64,000 bases of DNA from Dokdonia sp. 4H-3-7-5 (GTDB lineage Bacteria > Bacteroidota > Bacteroidia > Flavobacteriales > Flavobacteriaceae): the NCBI RefSeq assembly GCF_000212355.1, contig NC_015496.1:1674001-1738000 (forward strand). Reading direction: 5' to 3'. Of the stretch, positions 45,076 through 53,912 are shown piece after piece; positions within the stretch are counted from its first letter, which is position 1, and the number at the start of each line of letters is the position of its first letter. The position numbers and the translations under genes were made by a program. Below the pieces are notes generated by a model. It was not told the origin of the DNA, searched no databases, and worked only from the letters and a program-made list of their open reading frames with translations.

Positions 45076-45127
45076 ATATTATTGTATAGTTTGTATGCGT
45101 GTGGGATGTTAAAGCCCCTTTTGTTAT

Positions 45128-46390
45128 TTAGTCAATTACACCAGATGTACTTGCTGCTGCAAATGTCCATCCAAACACTGTAAGATCTGCACCTCCAGAT
45201 GTTCCAGCTGTTGTCCAATCTGCAGCTTGATCTGTAAATGATGGAGATATAATAGTAGACTCACCATCTCCAGTTTTTTCAACAAAAATTGAATTTGCAG
45301 GAGTAACTCCTTCTACGATCCAGTTTGTGAAAGAAATTAATCCATCAATGTAGTTTTGAGAAACCCCATTGTTATCTAATTCAACATCCTTACCATCTTG
45401 GAATCCTGTTACAAATACATTGTTGGTTGCTCCTTGAGCACCATCTCTGTAGTCTGCATGTTCTCCATTTGGAGCAGTTGCGCTTCCTATAAGTGTAATG
45501 TTATTAAGAGTAAAAGCACCGTTTAAAGATCCTTCTGGACCATCTATTTCTAAAGCGTGATCAGAGATGTCTCCAGCAATTACAACTGCGTTTGTTACAG
45601 TTCCTGAGTATGCTTGATCGATGTCAAGACCATCATCACCTTGAGCCCACACTAAAAGATTTGATGCATTCACAGTACCTCCAAAAAATTCGATACCATC
45701 ATCTACATTTCCTACAACCTCTACATGATCGATAGTAGTTCCTGTTCCTACACCACCTAAAGTAAGTCCGTTAATTTCGTTACCCTCACCTATGAGTGTT
45801 CCGCCATGACGTATTGAAACATAAGTTATAGTTCCTGAGTCATCTGCTGCATCAGTACCTCCATAAAGACCGTTAGTGTCACTAGCAGGTATTCCTTCAA
45901 TTTGAGATGCTTCTACGTCACCATCCTCAGAGATAGGTGCGTTACCTAATACGATAAGTCCTCCCCATAAACCACGAGTATTTTCATCAAGAGTTCCTTC
46001 TGTTTGTCCTAGTTGTATACCATCTGCACTAGAAGTCATTATAATTGGAGCAGCAGCCGTTCCGTTTGCCTCTATTTTTGCATCACGTGCAATGATTAAA
46101 ACAGAAGCGTTTGCCTCTTGTCCTGCAAATGCTTTAATGATTGTTCCTGGCTCTATAGTAAGAGTGTTTCCAGCTGTTACAATCACACGACCATCTAACT
46201 GCCAGATAGCATCATTTGTTAATGTAATGTCTTCGGTGATATTTCCAGAAAGTGTAGTATCTACGCTATCTGTATCATCACCACCTCCAGTTCCAGGAAC
46301 TTCAGTTATTACGATAGGTTGATCATCATCACTTGAACATCCTGCTAAAATTCCACCTAATAAGGCTAAACTAAAAATTAATTTTTTCAT
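45128..46390 (-). CDS. Exported beta-helix lipoprotein, partner of the TonB receptor
   Basis: About 420 residues from the ATG at 46390 (MKKLIFSLALLGGILAGC, lipobox LAGC). After a Gly/Asp/Thr-rich linker come many short parallel-beta-helix coils (ITLTNDAIWQLDGRVIVTAG, TTIDHVEVVGNVDDGIEFFGG, NASNLLVWAQGDDGLDID, TVTNAVVIAGDISDHALEID). Homologues are sometimes mislabelled multidrug transporter; there is no membrane domain. It is acidic and almost without Cys or Lys in the helix. It lies 98 bp upstream of the receptor gene in the same direction, suggesting a surface-exposed binding partner. Confidence 0.83.
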   Translation of the reverse strand: MKKLIFSLALLGGILAGCSSDDDQPIVITEVPGTGGGDDTDSVDTTLSGNITEDITLTNDAIWQLDGRVIVTAGNTLTIEPGTIIKAFAGQEANASVLIIARDAKIEANGTAAAPIIMTSSADGIQLGQTEGTLDENTRGLWGGLIVLGNAPISEDGDVEASQIEGIPASDTNGLYGGTDAADDSGTITYVSIRHGGTLIGEGNEINGLTLGGVGTGTTIDHVEVVGNVDDGIEFFGGTVNASNLLVWAQGDDGLDIDQAYSGTVTNAVVIAGDISDHALEIDGPEGSLNGAFTLNNITLIGSATAPNGEHADYRDGAQGATNNVFVTGFQDGKDVELDNNGVSQNYIDGLISFTNWIVEGVTPANSIFVEKTGDGESTIISPSFTDQAADWTTAGTSGGADLTVFGWTFAAASTSGVID

Positions 46391-46556
46391 CTTGGTTTTC
46401 GATTTGATTGTCATTTAAAATCTTCGATGCAAAGATGCTAGCATTATCTTTTTTTGAAGTTACCTCATTGTTATAGTTGTATTAGCTTCTTGTAATTTTA
46501 GTGTTATCTGAAGGTTAAGAATGTTATGCAATTCCTTAAATGTTATGTTTTTTACG

Positions 46557-46568
46557 CTTTCGCGAAAG
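46557..46568. repeat. Dispersed palindrome CTTTCGCGAAAG (divergent spacer before dgt)
   Basis: Exact, symmetric over 24 bp (46551-46574, TTTACG.. to ..CGTAAA), between the lipoprotein gene and dgt, which are divergent. Confidence 0.92.
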
Positions 46569-46633
46569 CGTAAATCAATCAAAAAAAAGTAGAAAAAGAC
46601 TATCTTTCCCCTTGCTAACAAAGGATTGAAAAA

Positions 46634-47968
46634 ATGATGCAATGGGAACGACTGCTTTCACTTAAGAGGCAAGGAGATACAAATAAGAGATTACGAGCAG
46701 AGCAAGATGAAACCCGTTTAGGCTTTGAAGTAGATTACGATCGTATAATCTTTTCGTCGGCTTTTAGAAGCCTACAAGATAAGACGCAGGTAATCCCTTT
46801 GTCCAAAACAGATTTTGTTCATACACGATTAACGCATAGTCTAGAGGTTGCTGTTGTGGGAAGGTCATTAGGTAGGCAAGTAGGGAAACAAATTCTAGAA
46901 AAATATCCTCACCTTTCTGAGGTACATGGCTATAAGATGAATGATTTTGGGGCAATTGTAGCTGCTGCTGCGCTGGCACACGACATTGGGAATCCTCCTT
47001 TTGGTCATTCTGGAGAAAAATCTATAGGTGATTATTTCAAAAATGGTGGAGGTAAGCGATTTGAAGCAGAGCTCACAGATAAAGAATATCAAGATCTATG
47101 CACTTTTGAAGGAAATGCAAACGGGTTTAAAATACTCACGGAATCCCGTCCTGGTGCAGATGGTGGTCTAAGACTTTCGTATGCTACTTTAGGTACTTTT
47201 ATGAAGTACCCAAAAGAATCGCTCCCACATAAGCCTACAAAACATATAGCAGATAAGAAATATGGTTTCTTTCAAGATGATAAAGCCTCTTTTCAAGATG
47301 TAGCCGAAGAACTAGGTCTTATCCAGACCAGATTAGGGAAAGATATAAGTTATGCGAGACACCCGCTTACTTTCTTAGTAGAAGCAGCAGATGATATTTG
47401 CTATACTATTATAGACTTTGAAGATGGCATTAACTTAGGGCTTATCCCAGAAGAATATGCTTTAGAATATCTTATAAAACTCGTTCCACATATCAATAGA
47501 TCTAAATATTCAACCCTTACAGATAAGGCGGCAAGAGTGGGTTATCTGAGAGCACTCGCAATAGGAACGCTCATAGAAGAGGCTGTTTCTATTTTTATGA
47601 AAAACGAAGAGGCTATTCTCGAGGGAGTATTTGATAAGGCATTGCTAGATAAATCTAAATATGAAGCGCAAATCAATGATGTTCTCAAAATAAGTGTTTC
47701 AAATATTTATGAGAGTGACGAGGTGATTTCCAAAGAAATAGCGGGTTATGAAATTTTAAACACTTTATTGTCTGCAAGGTGCAATGCAATAACAGTCTCT
47801 CCTACACATTACGATAAGCTAGTTCTAAAATTATTTAATACAAGATCAGACGGTGATTATACTTTGTATCAAGAACTCTTAGAAATTTGCAATCAAGTAT
47901 CTGTGATGACAGATAGTAAGTCTGTTAAAATATTTCAACAGCTTCAAGGAATGAACATTAATGGGTAA
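46634..47968 (+). CDS. dgt: dGTP triphosphohydrolase
   Basis: A 444-residue HD-domain hydrolase that cleaves dGTP to deoxyguanosine and triphosphate. The start region WERLLSLKRQGD and DYDRIIFSSAFRSLQDKTQV is typical. Metal-binding residues are seen in TRLTHSLEVA (His68) and ALAHDIGNPPFGHSGE (His116-Asp117), followed by FEGNANGF and ADDICYTIIDFEDG. A second ATG at 46637 gives MQWE and may be the real start. Together with nrdBA it would help set the dNTP pools, though the genes are 30 kb apart. Confidence 0.93.
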   Translation: MMQWERLLSLKRQGDTNKRLRAEQDETRLGFEVDYDRIIFSSAFRSLQDKTQVIPLSKTDFVHTRLTHSLEVAVVGRSLGRQVGKQILEKYPHLSEVHGYKMNDFGAIVAAAALAHDIGNPPFGHSGEKSIGDYFKNGGGKRFEAELTDKEYQDLCTFEGNANGFKILTESRPGADGGLRLSYATLGTFMKYPKESLPHKPTKHIADKKYGFFQDDKASFQDVAEELGLIQTRLGKDISYARHPLTFLVEAADDICYTIIDFEDGINLGLIPEEYALEYLIKLVPHINRSKYSTLTDKAARVGYLRALAIGTLIEEAVSIFMKNEEAILEGVFDKALLDKSKYEAQINDVLKISVSNIYESDEVISKEIAGYEILNTLLSARCNAITVSPTHYDKLVLKLFNTRSDGDYTLYQELLEICNQVSVMTDSKSVKIFQQLQGMNING

Positions 47969-47979
47969 ACAATTATGTT

Positions 47980-47997
47980 AATGAACGTACATTCATT
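47980..47997. promoter_or_regulatory. Possible operator palindrome upstream of the M36 protease gene
   Basis: AATGAACGTACATTCATT is an 18-bp dyad with a single mismatched pair, about 60 nt before the protease ATG. The TGAAnGTACnTTCA style is reminiscent of TetR-type operators (inference). No regulator gene is nearby. Confidence 0.3.
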
Positions 47998-48057
47998 GTG
48001 GGGTTAGTGGCTTTCGTTTAATTTTATTGCATAATTTAAATTAAATCCTATATTCCT

Positions 48058-50760
48058 ATGAAAAAAAATTACGTTAAGATTTTAATGATTTTGTTGTTTG
48101 TCACCTCGATGGGTGTTCAGGCACAGGATTATTTATCACTGCTCAAGCAGGAAATTACCTCACAGAGGAGCCAATTAGGAATTGGGTCTCAAGATATAAA
48201 TGAACTATATATTTATAGTAAGAGCAAAACTCAAAAAACTGATGTAATGCATGTATATGCAGGACAAAAGTATAATGATATTTCGATATTTAATGCTACG
48301 GTAAATGGAGCGTTTAAAGGACAAGAATTAGTTTATTTCTCAAACACTCTTGAAGCAAACATATCTGCTCGTGTAAATACAACAACGCCACAATTAAATC
48401 CTTTACAAGCAGCAACAGCAGCAGCAGTTGAATTAGGTCTGGGCTCTGGAAGCTTCTCCTTAATAGAGACAGTAACAACTAAAGAATTTTTGCTAACTAA
48501 TGGTGGTGTTTCTTTAGAAGATGTGCCTGTAGAATTAGTTTATGTGCCCGTGGATGAGGACTTAAAACTTGCGTGGGATCTTAATCTTCATACTCTAAAT
48601 GGCAAGCATTGGTGGAGTGTGCGCATAGATGCTCAAACAGGAGAAATTATCAATCAGAACGATTGGGTGGTTTCTTGTTCATTTAGCACTCATAATCACC
48701 AATCAATAAACGAGAACAACAATTCATCTAAGAAAAACTTTAGTTTATTTAAAACAGAGGAATCTAGTGCAGCTTTTGCTGGGGAGCAGTATAACGTATA
48801 CGCCCTTCCATTAGAGAGTCCTAATCATGGTAATGCTTCACTAGTGGTAGACCCACAAAATCTTGATGCTTCTCCATTTGGATGGCATGATACAGATGGT
48901 GCAGAAGGAGCCGAGTTTACAATAACTCGTGGTAATAATGTACTTGCATGGGATGATATATTAGGAGATAATGAGGATACAGGAGGTACTTCGCCAGATG
49001 GCGGTGATGCTTTGAACTTTGATTTTCCATACGCATTTGACACAGATCCAGTAAATATGTTAGAAGCGTCCACAACAAATTTATTTTACTGGAACAATAT
49101 CATGCATGATGTTCTCTTTCTTTATGGTTTTGATGAGGAGAGTGGGAACTTTCAACAGACTAACTATTCCAATTTAGGAATAGGGAATGATTTTGTAATT
49201 GCAGATTCTCAAGACGGATCTGGACTTAACAACGCAAACTTTGCAACTCCACCAGATGGTAACAATCCAAGAATGCAAATGTTCCTTTGGACTGCGAGTG
49301 GACCTCCAGGAGAAGCTGTTACGATTCTTGATGGGTCTTTAGCAGGTTCATATATTGGAATTCCTGCTGGATTTGGAGCTCCTCTTCCAGAGGAAACCGC
49401 ACTACAGGGAGAACTTGTTATACTGTTAGATGATAACGCGGGAGAGTCAACAGATGAGCTTGATGGTTGTGATAATGTGACAAATGCTGCTGATGTAGCT
49501 GGGAAGATTGCCCTATTGAGAAGAGGTGCATGTGAGTTTGGAACTAAAGTATTATCAGCAGAACAAGCTGGGGCAATTGCAGTAATTGTAGTAAATAATG
49601 TTCCTGATGCACCAATTGGAATGGCTCCAGGAGCAACAGGTGATCAGGTCACGATACCTAGCGTAATGGTCTCACAAGAAGATGGAGAAGCTTTAATCGC
49701 AGCGTTACAGAACGGAGAGGTGATAAATGGATCTCTTCTTAACGACGGTCCATTCCAGATTGATGGTAATTTAGATAATGGGATTGTCGCTCATGAATAT
49801 GGCCACGGCGTATCAAATAGACTAACTGGAGGGGCAAATAATTCTAATTGTATGAGGACTTGTGTACAATTTAATGCAGATGGTTGTGTTCCAGGTAGGG
49901 CTACAGAAGTAATGAGTGAAGGATGGTCAGATTATTTTGGACTCATGCTTACAATGAGGGAAGGTGATACGGGAGAAGATGTAAGGGGTATTGGAACTTA
50001 TGCAATAGGACAGCCTACAGATGGTGTTGGTATACGCCCAACAGCTTATAGTACGGATTTTGCGATAAACAATTCTTCATACGATTCTGTTGCAGAATTC
50101 GAAAGCACGACGGCACCACACCCAGTAGGGTATGTTTGGGCAACAATGATTTGGGATATGACATGGGGATTCATTGATGAGTTTGGTTTTGACGCAGATA
50201 TATATAATGGTACAGGAGGTAATAATATAGCACTTCAATTAGTAATGGATGGTCTTAAATTACAACCGTGTAATCCAGGTTTTGTAGACGGTAGAGATGC
50301 TATACTAGCGGCTGTAGAAATGAGCCCATACTTTACAGATGAGGATACGAAAGCCACAGCTGGATGTATTATTTGGACAGCATTTGCAAAAAGAGGATTA
50401 GGTTTTTCTGCAGATCAAGGTGATTGGAGAGAGCGAGAGGACGGAACTTCAGCTACAGATCTACCACCAGATAATCTTAACCCTTGTTTAGGACCTCTTT
50501 CTGTAGAACGAGTTGCGGCAGCTGGAGTGTTTAGCGTATTTCCTAACCCTAGTAACGGTAATATCAATATTGCAGTAAACACACCTCAAGGTCGAGGAAC
50601 TGTAAAAATTATTGATATAAATGGACGTGTAGTTTATACAAAAGATGCTGTTCTTGAGGGTTCTTTAAAATTACAAGCAGAAGGACTTGCAGCAGGTATT
50701 TACTTACTACAGGTACAGAGTGCTAATGCTACTGAAACTATTAAGATTATCATCGAGTAA
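48058..50760 (+). CDS. Secreted M36 (fungalysin) metalloprotease with PA domain and T9SS sorting domain
   Basis: A 900-residue extracellular protease. Signal peptide (MKKNYVKILMILLFVTSMGVQAQ), FTP/PepSY-type propeptide (about 25-215), then the M36 catalytic region with zinc motif HEYGH at 579-583 and third ligand Glu621 in SEGWSDYFG. A protease-associated domain (about 435-560, DVAGKIALLRRGACEFGTKV) is inserted just before the zinc motif. The last 75 residues (FSVFPNPSNGNINIAV, IIDINGRVVY, GIYLLQVQS) are a type A T9SS C-terminal domain, so it is exported through the type IX system. Role: protein degradation outside the cell. Confidence 0.93.
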   Translation: MKKNYVKILMILLFVTSMGVQAQDYLSLLKQEITSQRSQLGIGSQDINELYIYSKSKTQKTDVMHVYAGQKYNDISIFNATVNGAFKGQELVYFSNTLEANISARVNTTTPQLNPLQAATAAAVELGLGSGSFSLIETVTTKEFLLTNGGVSLEDVPVELVYVPVDEDLKLAWDLNLHTLNGKHWWSVRIDAQTGEIINQNDWVVSCSFSTHNHQSINENNNSSKKNFSLFKTEESSAAFAGEQYNVYALPLESPNHGNASLVVDPQNLDASPFGWHDTDGAEGAEFTITRGNNVLAWDDILGDNEDTGGTSPDGGDALNFDFPYAFDTDPVNMLEASTTNLFYWNNIMHDVLFLYGFDEESGNFQQTNYSNLGIGNDFVIADSQDGSGLNNANFATPPDGNNPRMQMFLWTASGPPGEAVTILDGSLAGSYIGIPAGFGAPLPEETALQGELVILLDDNAGESTDELDGCDNVTNAADVAGKIALLRRGACEFGTKVLSAEQAGAIAVIVVNNVPDAPIGMAPGATGDQVTIPSVMVSQEDGEALIAALQNGEVINGSLLNDGPFQIDGNLDNGIVAHEYGHGVSNRLTGGANNSNCMRTCVQFNADGCVPGRATEVMSEGWSDYFGLMLTMREGDTGEDVRGIGTYAIGQPTDGVGIRPTAYSTDFAINNSSYDSVAEFESTTAPHPVGYVWATMIWDMTWGFIDEFGFDADIYNGTGGNNIALQLVMDGLKLQPCNPGFVDGRDAILAAVEMSPYFTDEDTKATAGCIIWTAFAKRGLGFSADQGDWREREDGTSATDLPPDNLNPCLGPLSVERVAAAGVFSVFPNPSNGNINIAVNTPQGRGTVKIIDINGRVVYTKDAVLEGSLKLQAEGLAAGIYLLQVQSANATETIKIIIE

Positions 50761-50783
50761 TATTAGATATTGAATCAAATAAG

Positions 50784-50811
50784 AATCGGCAGACTCATAA
50801 GTCTGCCGATT
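50784..50811. terminator. Terminator between the M36 gene and dxs
   Basis: A 12-bp stem AATCGGCAGACT / AGTCTGCCGATT, CATA loop, then seven or more T; serves the protease gene and lies at the 3' end of the convergent dxs. Confidence 0.92.
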
Positions 50812-50815
50812 TTTT

Positions 50816-52579
50816 TTATGCAAGATTTTTAAGAAGGCTAGTAATTGCGTTTACAGATATTCCAGCTTCTTCATACTGCTCCTCAACCGTGGCATGTTCT
50901 ATAAACGCGTCTGGTACTCCTAGTACGGTAAGTTTGCCTTTGTACGCTTTCGCGAAAGCGTAATCACCCACAACACTTCCCAGTCCACCTATTTTTGAGC
51001 CATCTTCTACAGTGATGATATGTTTATAGGTTTTAAAAACCTCATCTAATAAGTCGGTGTCAATTGGTTTTAAAAAGCCAATATCATAAATACCGCATTC
51101 ATTTTTAGATTGTTTTACCGCTGTCAAAACATTCTTTAAAATGTTTCCTATACTTATAATGGCAACATCTTTACCTCCCTGAATACAACGTCCTTTACCT
51201 ATTTCAATCTTTTTAAAAGGAAGTTGCCAGATTATATGGATACCGCGACCACGAGGGTAACGTATCGCAATAGGGTTGTCTAATCCAAGTTGTGCTGTGT
51301 ACAAAATATTACGAAGTGCAATCTCATCACTTGGGGCATATATAATGAGATTAGGAATACAATTGAGATAGGCCAAATCAAAGACACCCTGATGAGTGCC
51401 GCCGTCTTGCCCCACCAGTCCTGCTCTATCTAAACAGAAAATCACAGGTAAGTTTTGAAGCGCAACATCATGAATAATTTGGTCGTATGCGCGTTGTAAA
51501 AAAGTAGAATAGATGTTGCAATACACAACCATTCCCTCTGTAGTCATACCTGCCGAAAGCGTTACGGCATGCTGCTCTGCGATGCCTACGTCAAAGGCAC
51601 GATCTGGAAAAGCAGCAATCATGTACTTAAGGGAACTTCCCGTAGGCATGGCAGGTGTAATCCCTATTATTTTCTTATTAAGTGTAGCGAGCTCCACGAT
51701 AGTATGCCCAAAAACATCTTGATATTTTGGAGGCTCTGGTATTTCTTCTTTTTTTACTCTAATGCCAGTAATGGCGTCAAATTTCCCAGGTGCGTGATAG
51801 GTGATCTGTTCTTGTTCGGCGAGGGCTAGTCCCTTTCCTTTGGTGGTAATTACATGTAAGAATTTTGGACCTTCTACTTTTTTGAGAGCTTCTAAGGTCC
51901 CTAGTAGTTTAGGTAAATCGTGACCGTCTATCGGGCCAAAATATTTAAAATTAAGAGCTTCAAAGATGTTGTCTTCCCTAGCAGTGCCTTTTTTTACGTT
52001 AGTTAGATATTTTTTTAGAGCTCCAACGCTGGGATCAATACCTATAGCATTGTCGTTAAGGATAACAAGCAAGTTTGCGTTAGTGACTCCGGCATGGTTT
52101 AGCCCTTCAAAAGCCATACCGCTAGCTATGGAGGCATCACCTATTACGGCGATGTGATGTCTATCTTTTTGACCTTTTAATGTTGCAGCCATCGCCATTC
52201 CCAAAGCTGCAGATATAGAGGTGCTGCTGTGGCCAGTTCCAAAGGTGTCATATACACTCTCCATACGATTAGGAAAACCACTTATGCCACCTTTTTGCCT
52301 GTTAGTATGGAAAATATCTTTACGTCCCGTTAATATTTTATGTCCATAAGCCTGGTGACCCACGTCCCAGATAAGATTATCTTCTGGGGTGTTAAATATA
52401 TAGTGTAGGGCAATTGTAATTTCAACAACTCCTAAACTAGCGCCTAGATGTCCTTCCTTAGTTGCAATAATATCAATAATAAAACGACGAAGCTCTACCG
52501 CAAGTTGGGGTAGTTGCTCTTGCGTCAATAGACGCAAATCGCTTGGTGTTTTTATAGTATCAAGAATACTCTCTGGCAT
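50816..52579 (-). CDS. dxs: 1-deoxy-D-xylulose-5-phosphate synthase
   Basis: About 587 residues from the ATG at 52579 (MPESILDTI). It joins pyruvate and glyceraldehyde-3-phosphate in the non-mevalonate isoprenoid pathway. Landmarks are GHLGASLGVVEITIALHY, DVGHQAYGHKILTGR, the ThDP segment GDASIASGMAFEGLNHAG with NDNAIGI, FDVGIAEQHAVTLSAGM and DRAGLVGQDGGTHQG. It is a little shorter than the E. coli enzyme (620). The upstream ATG at 52594 is excluded because a TACCTTTG promoter box lies between. A palindrome copy gives GDYAFAKAYKG in the C-terminal domain. Confidence 0.95.
   Translation of the reverse strand: MPESILDTIKTPSDLRLLTQEQLPQLAVELRRFIIDIIATKEGHLGASLGVVEITIALHYIFNTPEDNLIWDVGHQAYGHKILTGRKDIFHTNRQKGGISGFPNRMESVYDTFGTGHSSTSISAALGMAMAATLKGQKDRHHIAVIGDASIASGMAFEGLNHAGVTNANLLVILNDNAIGIDPSVGALKKYLTNVKKGTAREDNIFEALNFKYFGPIDGHDLPKLLGTLEALKKVEGPKFLHVITTKGKGLALAEQEQITYHAPGKFDAITGIRVKKEEIPEPPKYQDVFGHTIVELATLNKKIIGITPAMPTGSSLKYMIAAFPDRAFDVGIAEQHAVTLSAGMTTEGMVVYCNIYSTFLQRAYDQIIHDVALQNLPVIFCLDRAGLVGQDGGTHQGVFDLAYLNCIPNLIIYAPSDEIALRNILYTAQLGLDNPIAIRYPRGRGIHIIWQLPFKKIEIGKGRCIQGGKDVAIISIGNILKNVLTAVKQSKNECGIYDIGFLKPIDTDLLDEVFKTYKHIITVEDGSKIGGLGSVVGDYAFAKAYKGKLTVLGVPDAFIEHATVEEQYEEAGISVNAITSLLKNLA
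50947..50958. repeat. Dispersed palindrome CTTTCGCGAAAG (in dxs)
   Basis: Exact, 20-bp symmetric (50943-50962). Read as YAFAKAY. Confidence 0.9.
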
Positions 52580-52583
52580 GTTA

Positions 52584-52591
52584 CAAAGGTA
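52584..52591 (-). promoter_or_regulatory. -7 box (TACCTTTG) of dxs, leaderless arrangement
   Basis: An exact TAnnTTTG on the minus strand with only 4 nt between it and the ATG at 52579. The transcript would begin at the start codon. Confidence 0.55.
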
Positions 52592-52632
52592 CATCTTGAA
52601 TATGTATTTTTATATCATTAAAAACAGGATAC

Positions 52633-53082
52633 ATGCTAGAACCTTATGATGATGCTTACTTTATGAAGAAGGCTTTGCAAGAAGCGCAAGCTGCTTTTGA
52701 TCAAGGTGAAATTCCTGTTGGTGCCGTAGTCGTAATTGATAATATGATTATTGCCAGAGCACACAATCTTACAGAGCGTTTAACAGATGTAACCGCACAT
52801 GCAGAGATGCAGGCGATTACAAGTGCTTCTAATTTTATAGGTGGCAAATACCTTCAGCAATGTACATTGTATGTGACCTTAGAACCTTGCCAGATGTGTG
52901 CGGGTGCTCTCTATTGGAGTCAAATAGGTAGGATCGTTTATGGAGCAAAAGATTTGAGGCGTGGTTATGATGTGATGGGTACCATCTTGCATCCTAAGAC
53001 AAAGGTAGAAAGCGGAGTGCTCGCACAAGAGTGTGAAAGTATCATGAAGCGCTTTTTTGTAGATAAGCGCAATCTTAATTAA
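52633..53082 (+). CDS. tadA: tRNA-specific adenosine deaminase
   Basis: A 149-residue zinc deaminase converting A34 to inosine in tRNA-Arg(ACG). The catalytic set is His56-Ala-Glu58 (HAEM) and Pro-Cys86-x-x-Cys89 (LEPCQMCAGAL), with the TadA-type RIVYGAKDLRRGYDVMG after it. Divergent from dxs, spacer about 50 bp. The gene is followed by a palindrome copy. Confidence 0.94.
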   Translation: MLEPYDDAYFMKKALQEAQAAFDQGEIPVGAVVVIDNMIIARAHNLTERLTDVTAHAEMQAITSASNFIGGKYLQQCTLYVTLEPCQMCAGALYWSQIGRIVYGAKDLRRGYDVMGTILHPKTKVESGVLAQECESIMKRFFVDKRNLN

Positions 53083-53114
53083 TAATACTTTACCTTTTAT
53101 AACTCTTAATTACG

Positions 53115-53126
53115 CTTTCGCGAAAG
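53115..53126. repeat. Dispersed palindrome CTTTCGCGAAAG (tadA - TIGR03915 spacer)
   Basis: Exact, 20-bp symmetric (53111-53130), between two convergent genes 58 bp apart; no other hairpin is present there. Confidence 0.92.
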
Positions 53127-53140
53127 CGTAAACTTGCATT

Positions 53141-53911
53141 TTACGGCTGCTTTTCACTTAAATACTTCCAGTATCTCTTGGGTACATGCTGTAAGTGTAG
53201 TCTCATGTTTTTACGAGACGGAATATTGGTGCTTTTAAAATAGTTTTTCCATAAGTCTTGATAATGCATTTCATCATGCGTGAAGTAAAATGGCGCAGCT
53301 AGGCTACTATTAATATCATTTGAGATTTCAAGCTGTACATAGTTGACAGTCTTTAGATCATAGAAAATCCCATAATTCCTGCAGCGATCATAGATGAGCC
53401 ATTTTTGATCTGCATATCTATTTTTAAAGTGAATGGCATTAAGAGGTAAGGTGTCAAAATCTGGTTCTACCTCTGCAAAATATACATTGTCCTTAGTAAG
53501 TCTAAACCTGATAAAGGCATCCATTCTATGTTTTTCACGCCCTACAATTTTAACCAAATTGGTAAGTCTCAACACATCGATATCTGCAAAATTATCAGTG
53601 ACATTTTCACCTTTAAATCCTTTTTTAATTATTCGTAAGAGTACTTGCTCTCTATCTGATTGCTCACTTAAAAATGCTTTATAGATGAGATTACCGGCTT
53701 TCTTTCCTATTCTATATTCAATGCCTTTCCATACACGATCAGATTTTGCTTGATCTGTATATATTGTATGCTCCTCATCAAAGAAATTTACGGTGACTAG
53801 TCGCTCGCTTACAATTTTTACTCGTGTAGGTTTACGGTCATAAACCTCAAATACTGCAGTGAGAAAACCTTCGAAGGTCCCATCATAGATATATTGATCT
53901 ATCATTCCCAT
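53141..53911 (-). CDS. TIGR03915-type protein, partner of a radical SAM enzyme
   Basis: A 256-residue protein recognised by its start IYDGTFEGFLTAVFEVYDRK and by RMDAFIRFRLTKDNVYFAEVEPDFDTLPL, matching the family called probable DNA metabolism/repair protein, which elsewhere is fused to a uracil-DNA-glycosylase-like domain. No glycosylase domain is present here. No catalytic motif can be assigned from sequence. Its start is 1 nt after the stop of the radical SAM gene, so both are translated together, and the pair is conserved widely (established association). Biochemical role unknown. Confidence 0.87.
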   Translation of the reverse strand: MGMIDQYIYDGTFEGFLTAVFEVYDRKPTRVKIVSERLVTVNFFDEEHTIYTDQAKSDRVWKGIEYRIGKKAGNLIYKAFLSEQSDREQVLLRIIKKGFKGENVTDNFADIDVLRLTNLVKIVGREKHRMDAFIRFRLTKDNVYFAEVEPDFDTLPLNAIHFKNRYADQKWLIYDRCRNYGIFYDLKTVNYVQLEISNDINSSLAAPFYFTHDEMHYQDLWKNYFKSTNIPSRKNMRLHLQHVPKRYWKYLSEKQP

Positions 53912-53912
53912 C

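Noticed and set aside
45128-46390. Multidrug transporter label used for related proteins
   Set aside because: The sequence has a lipobox and beta-helix repeats and no transmembrane segments.
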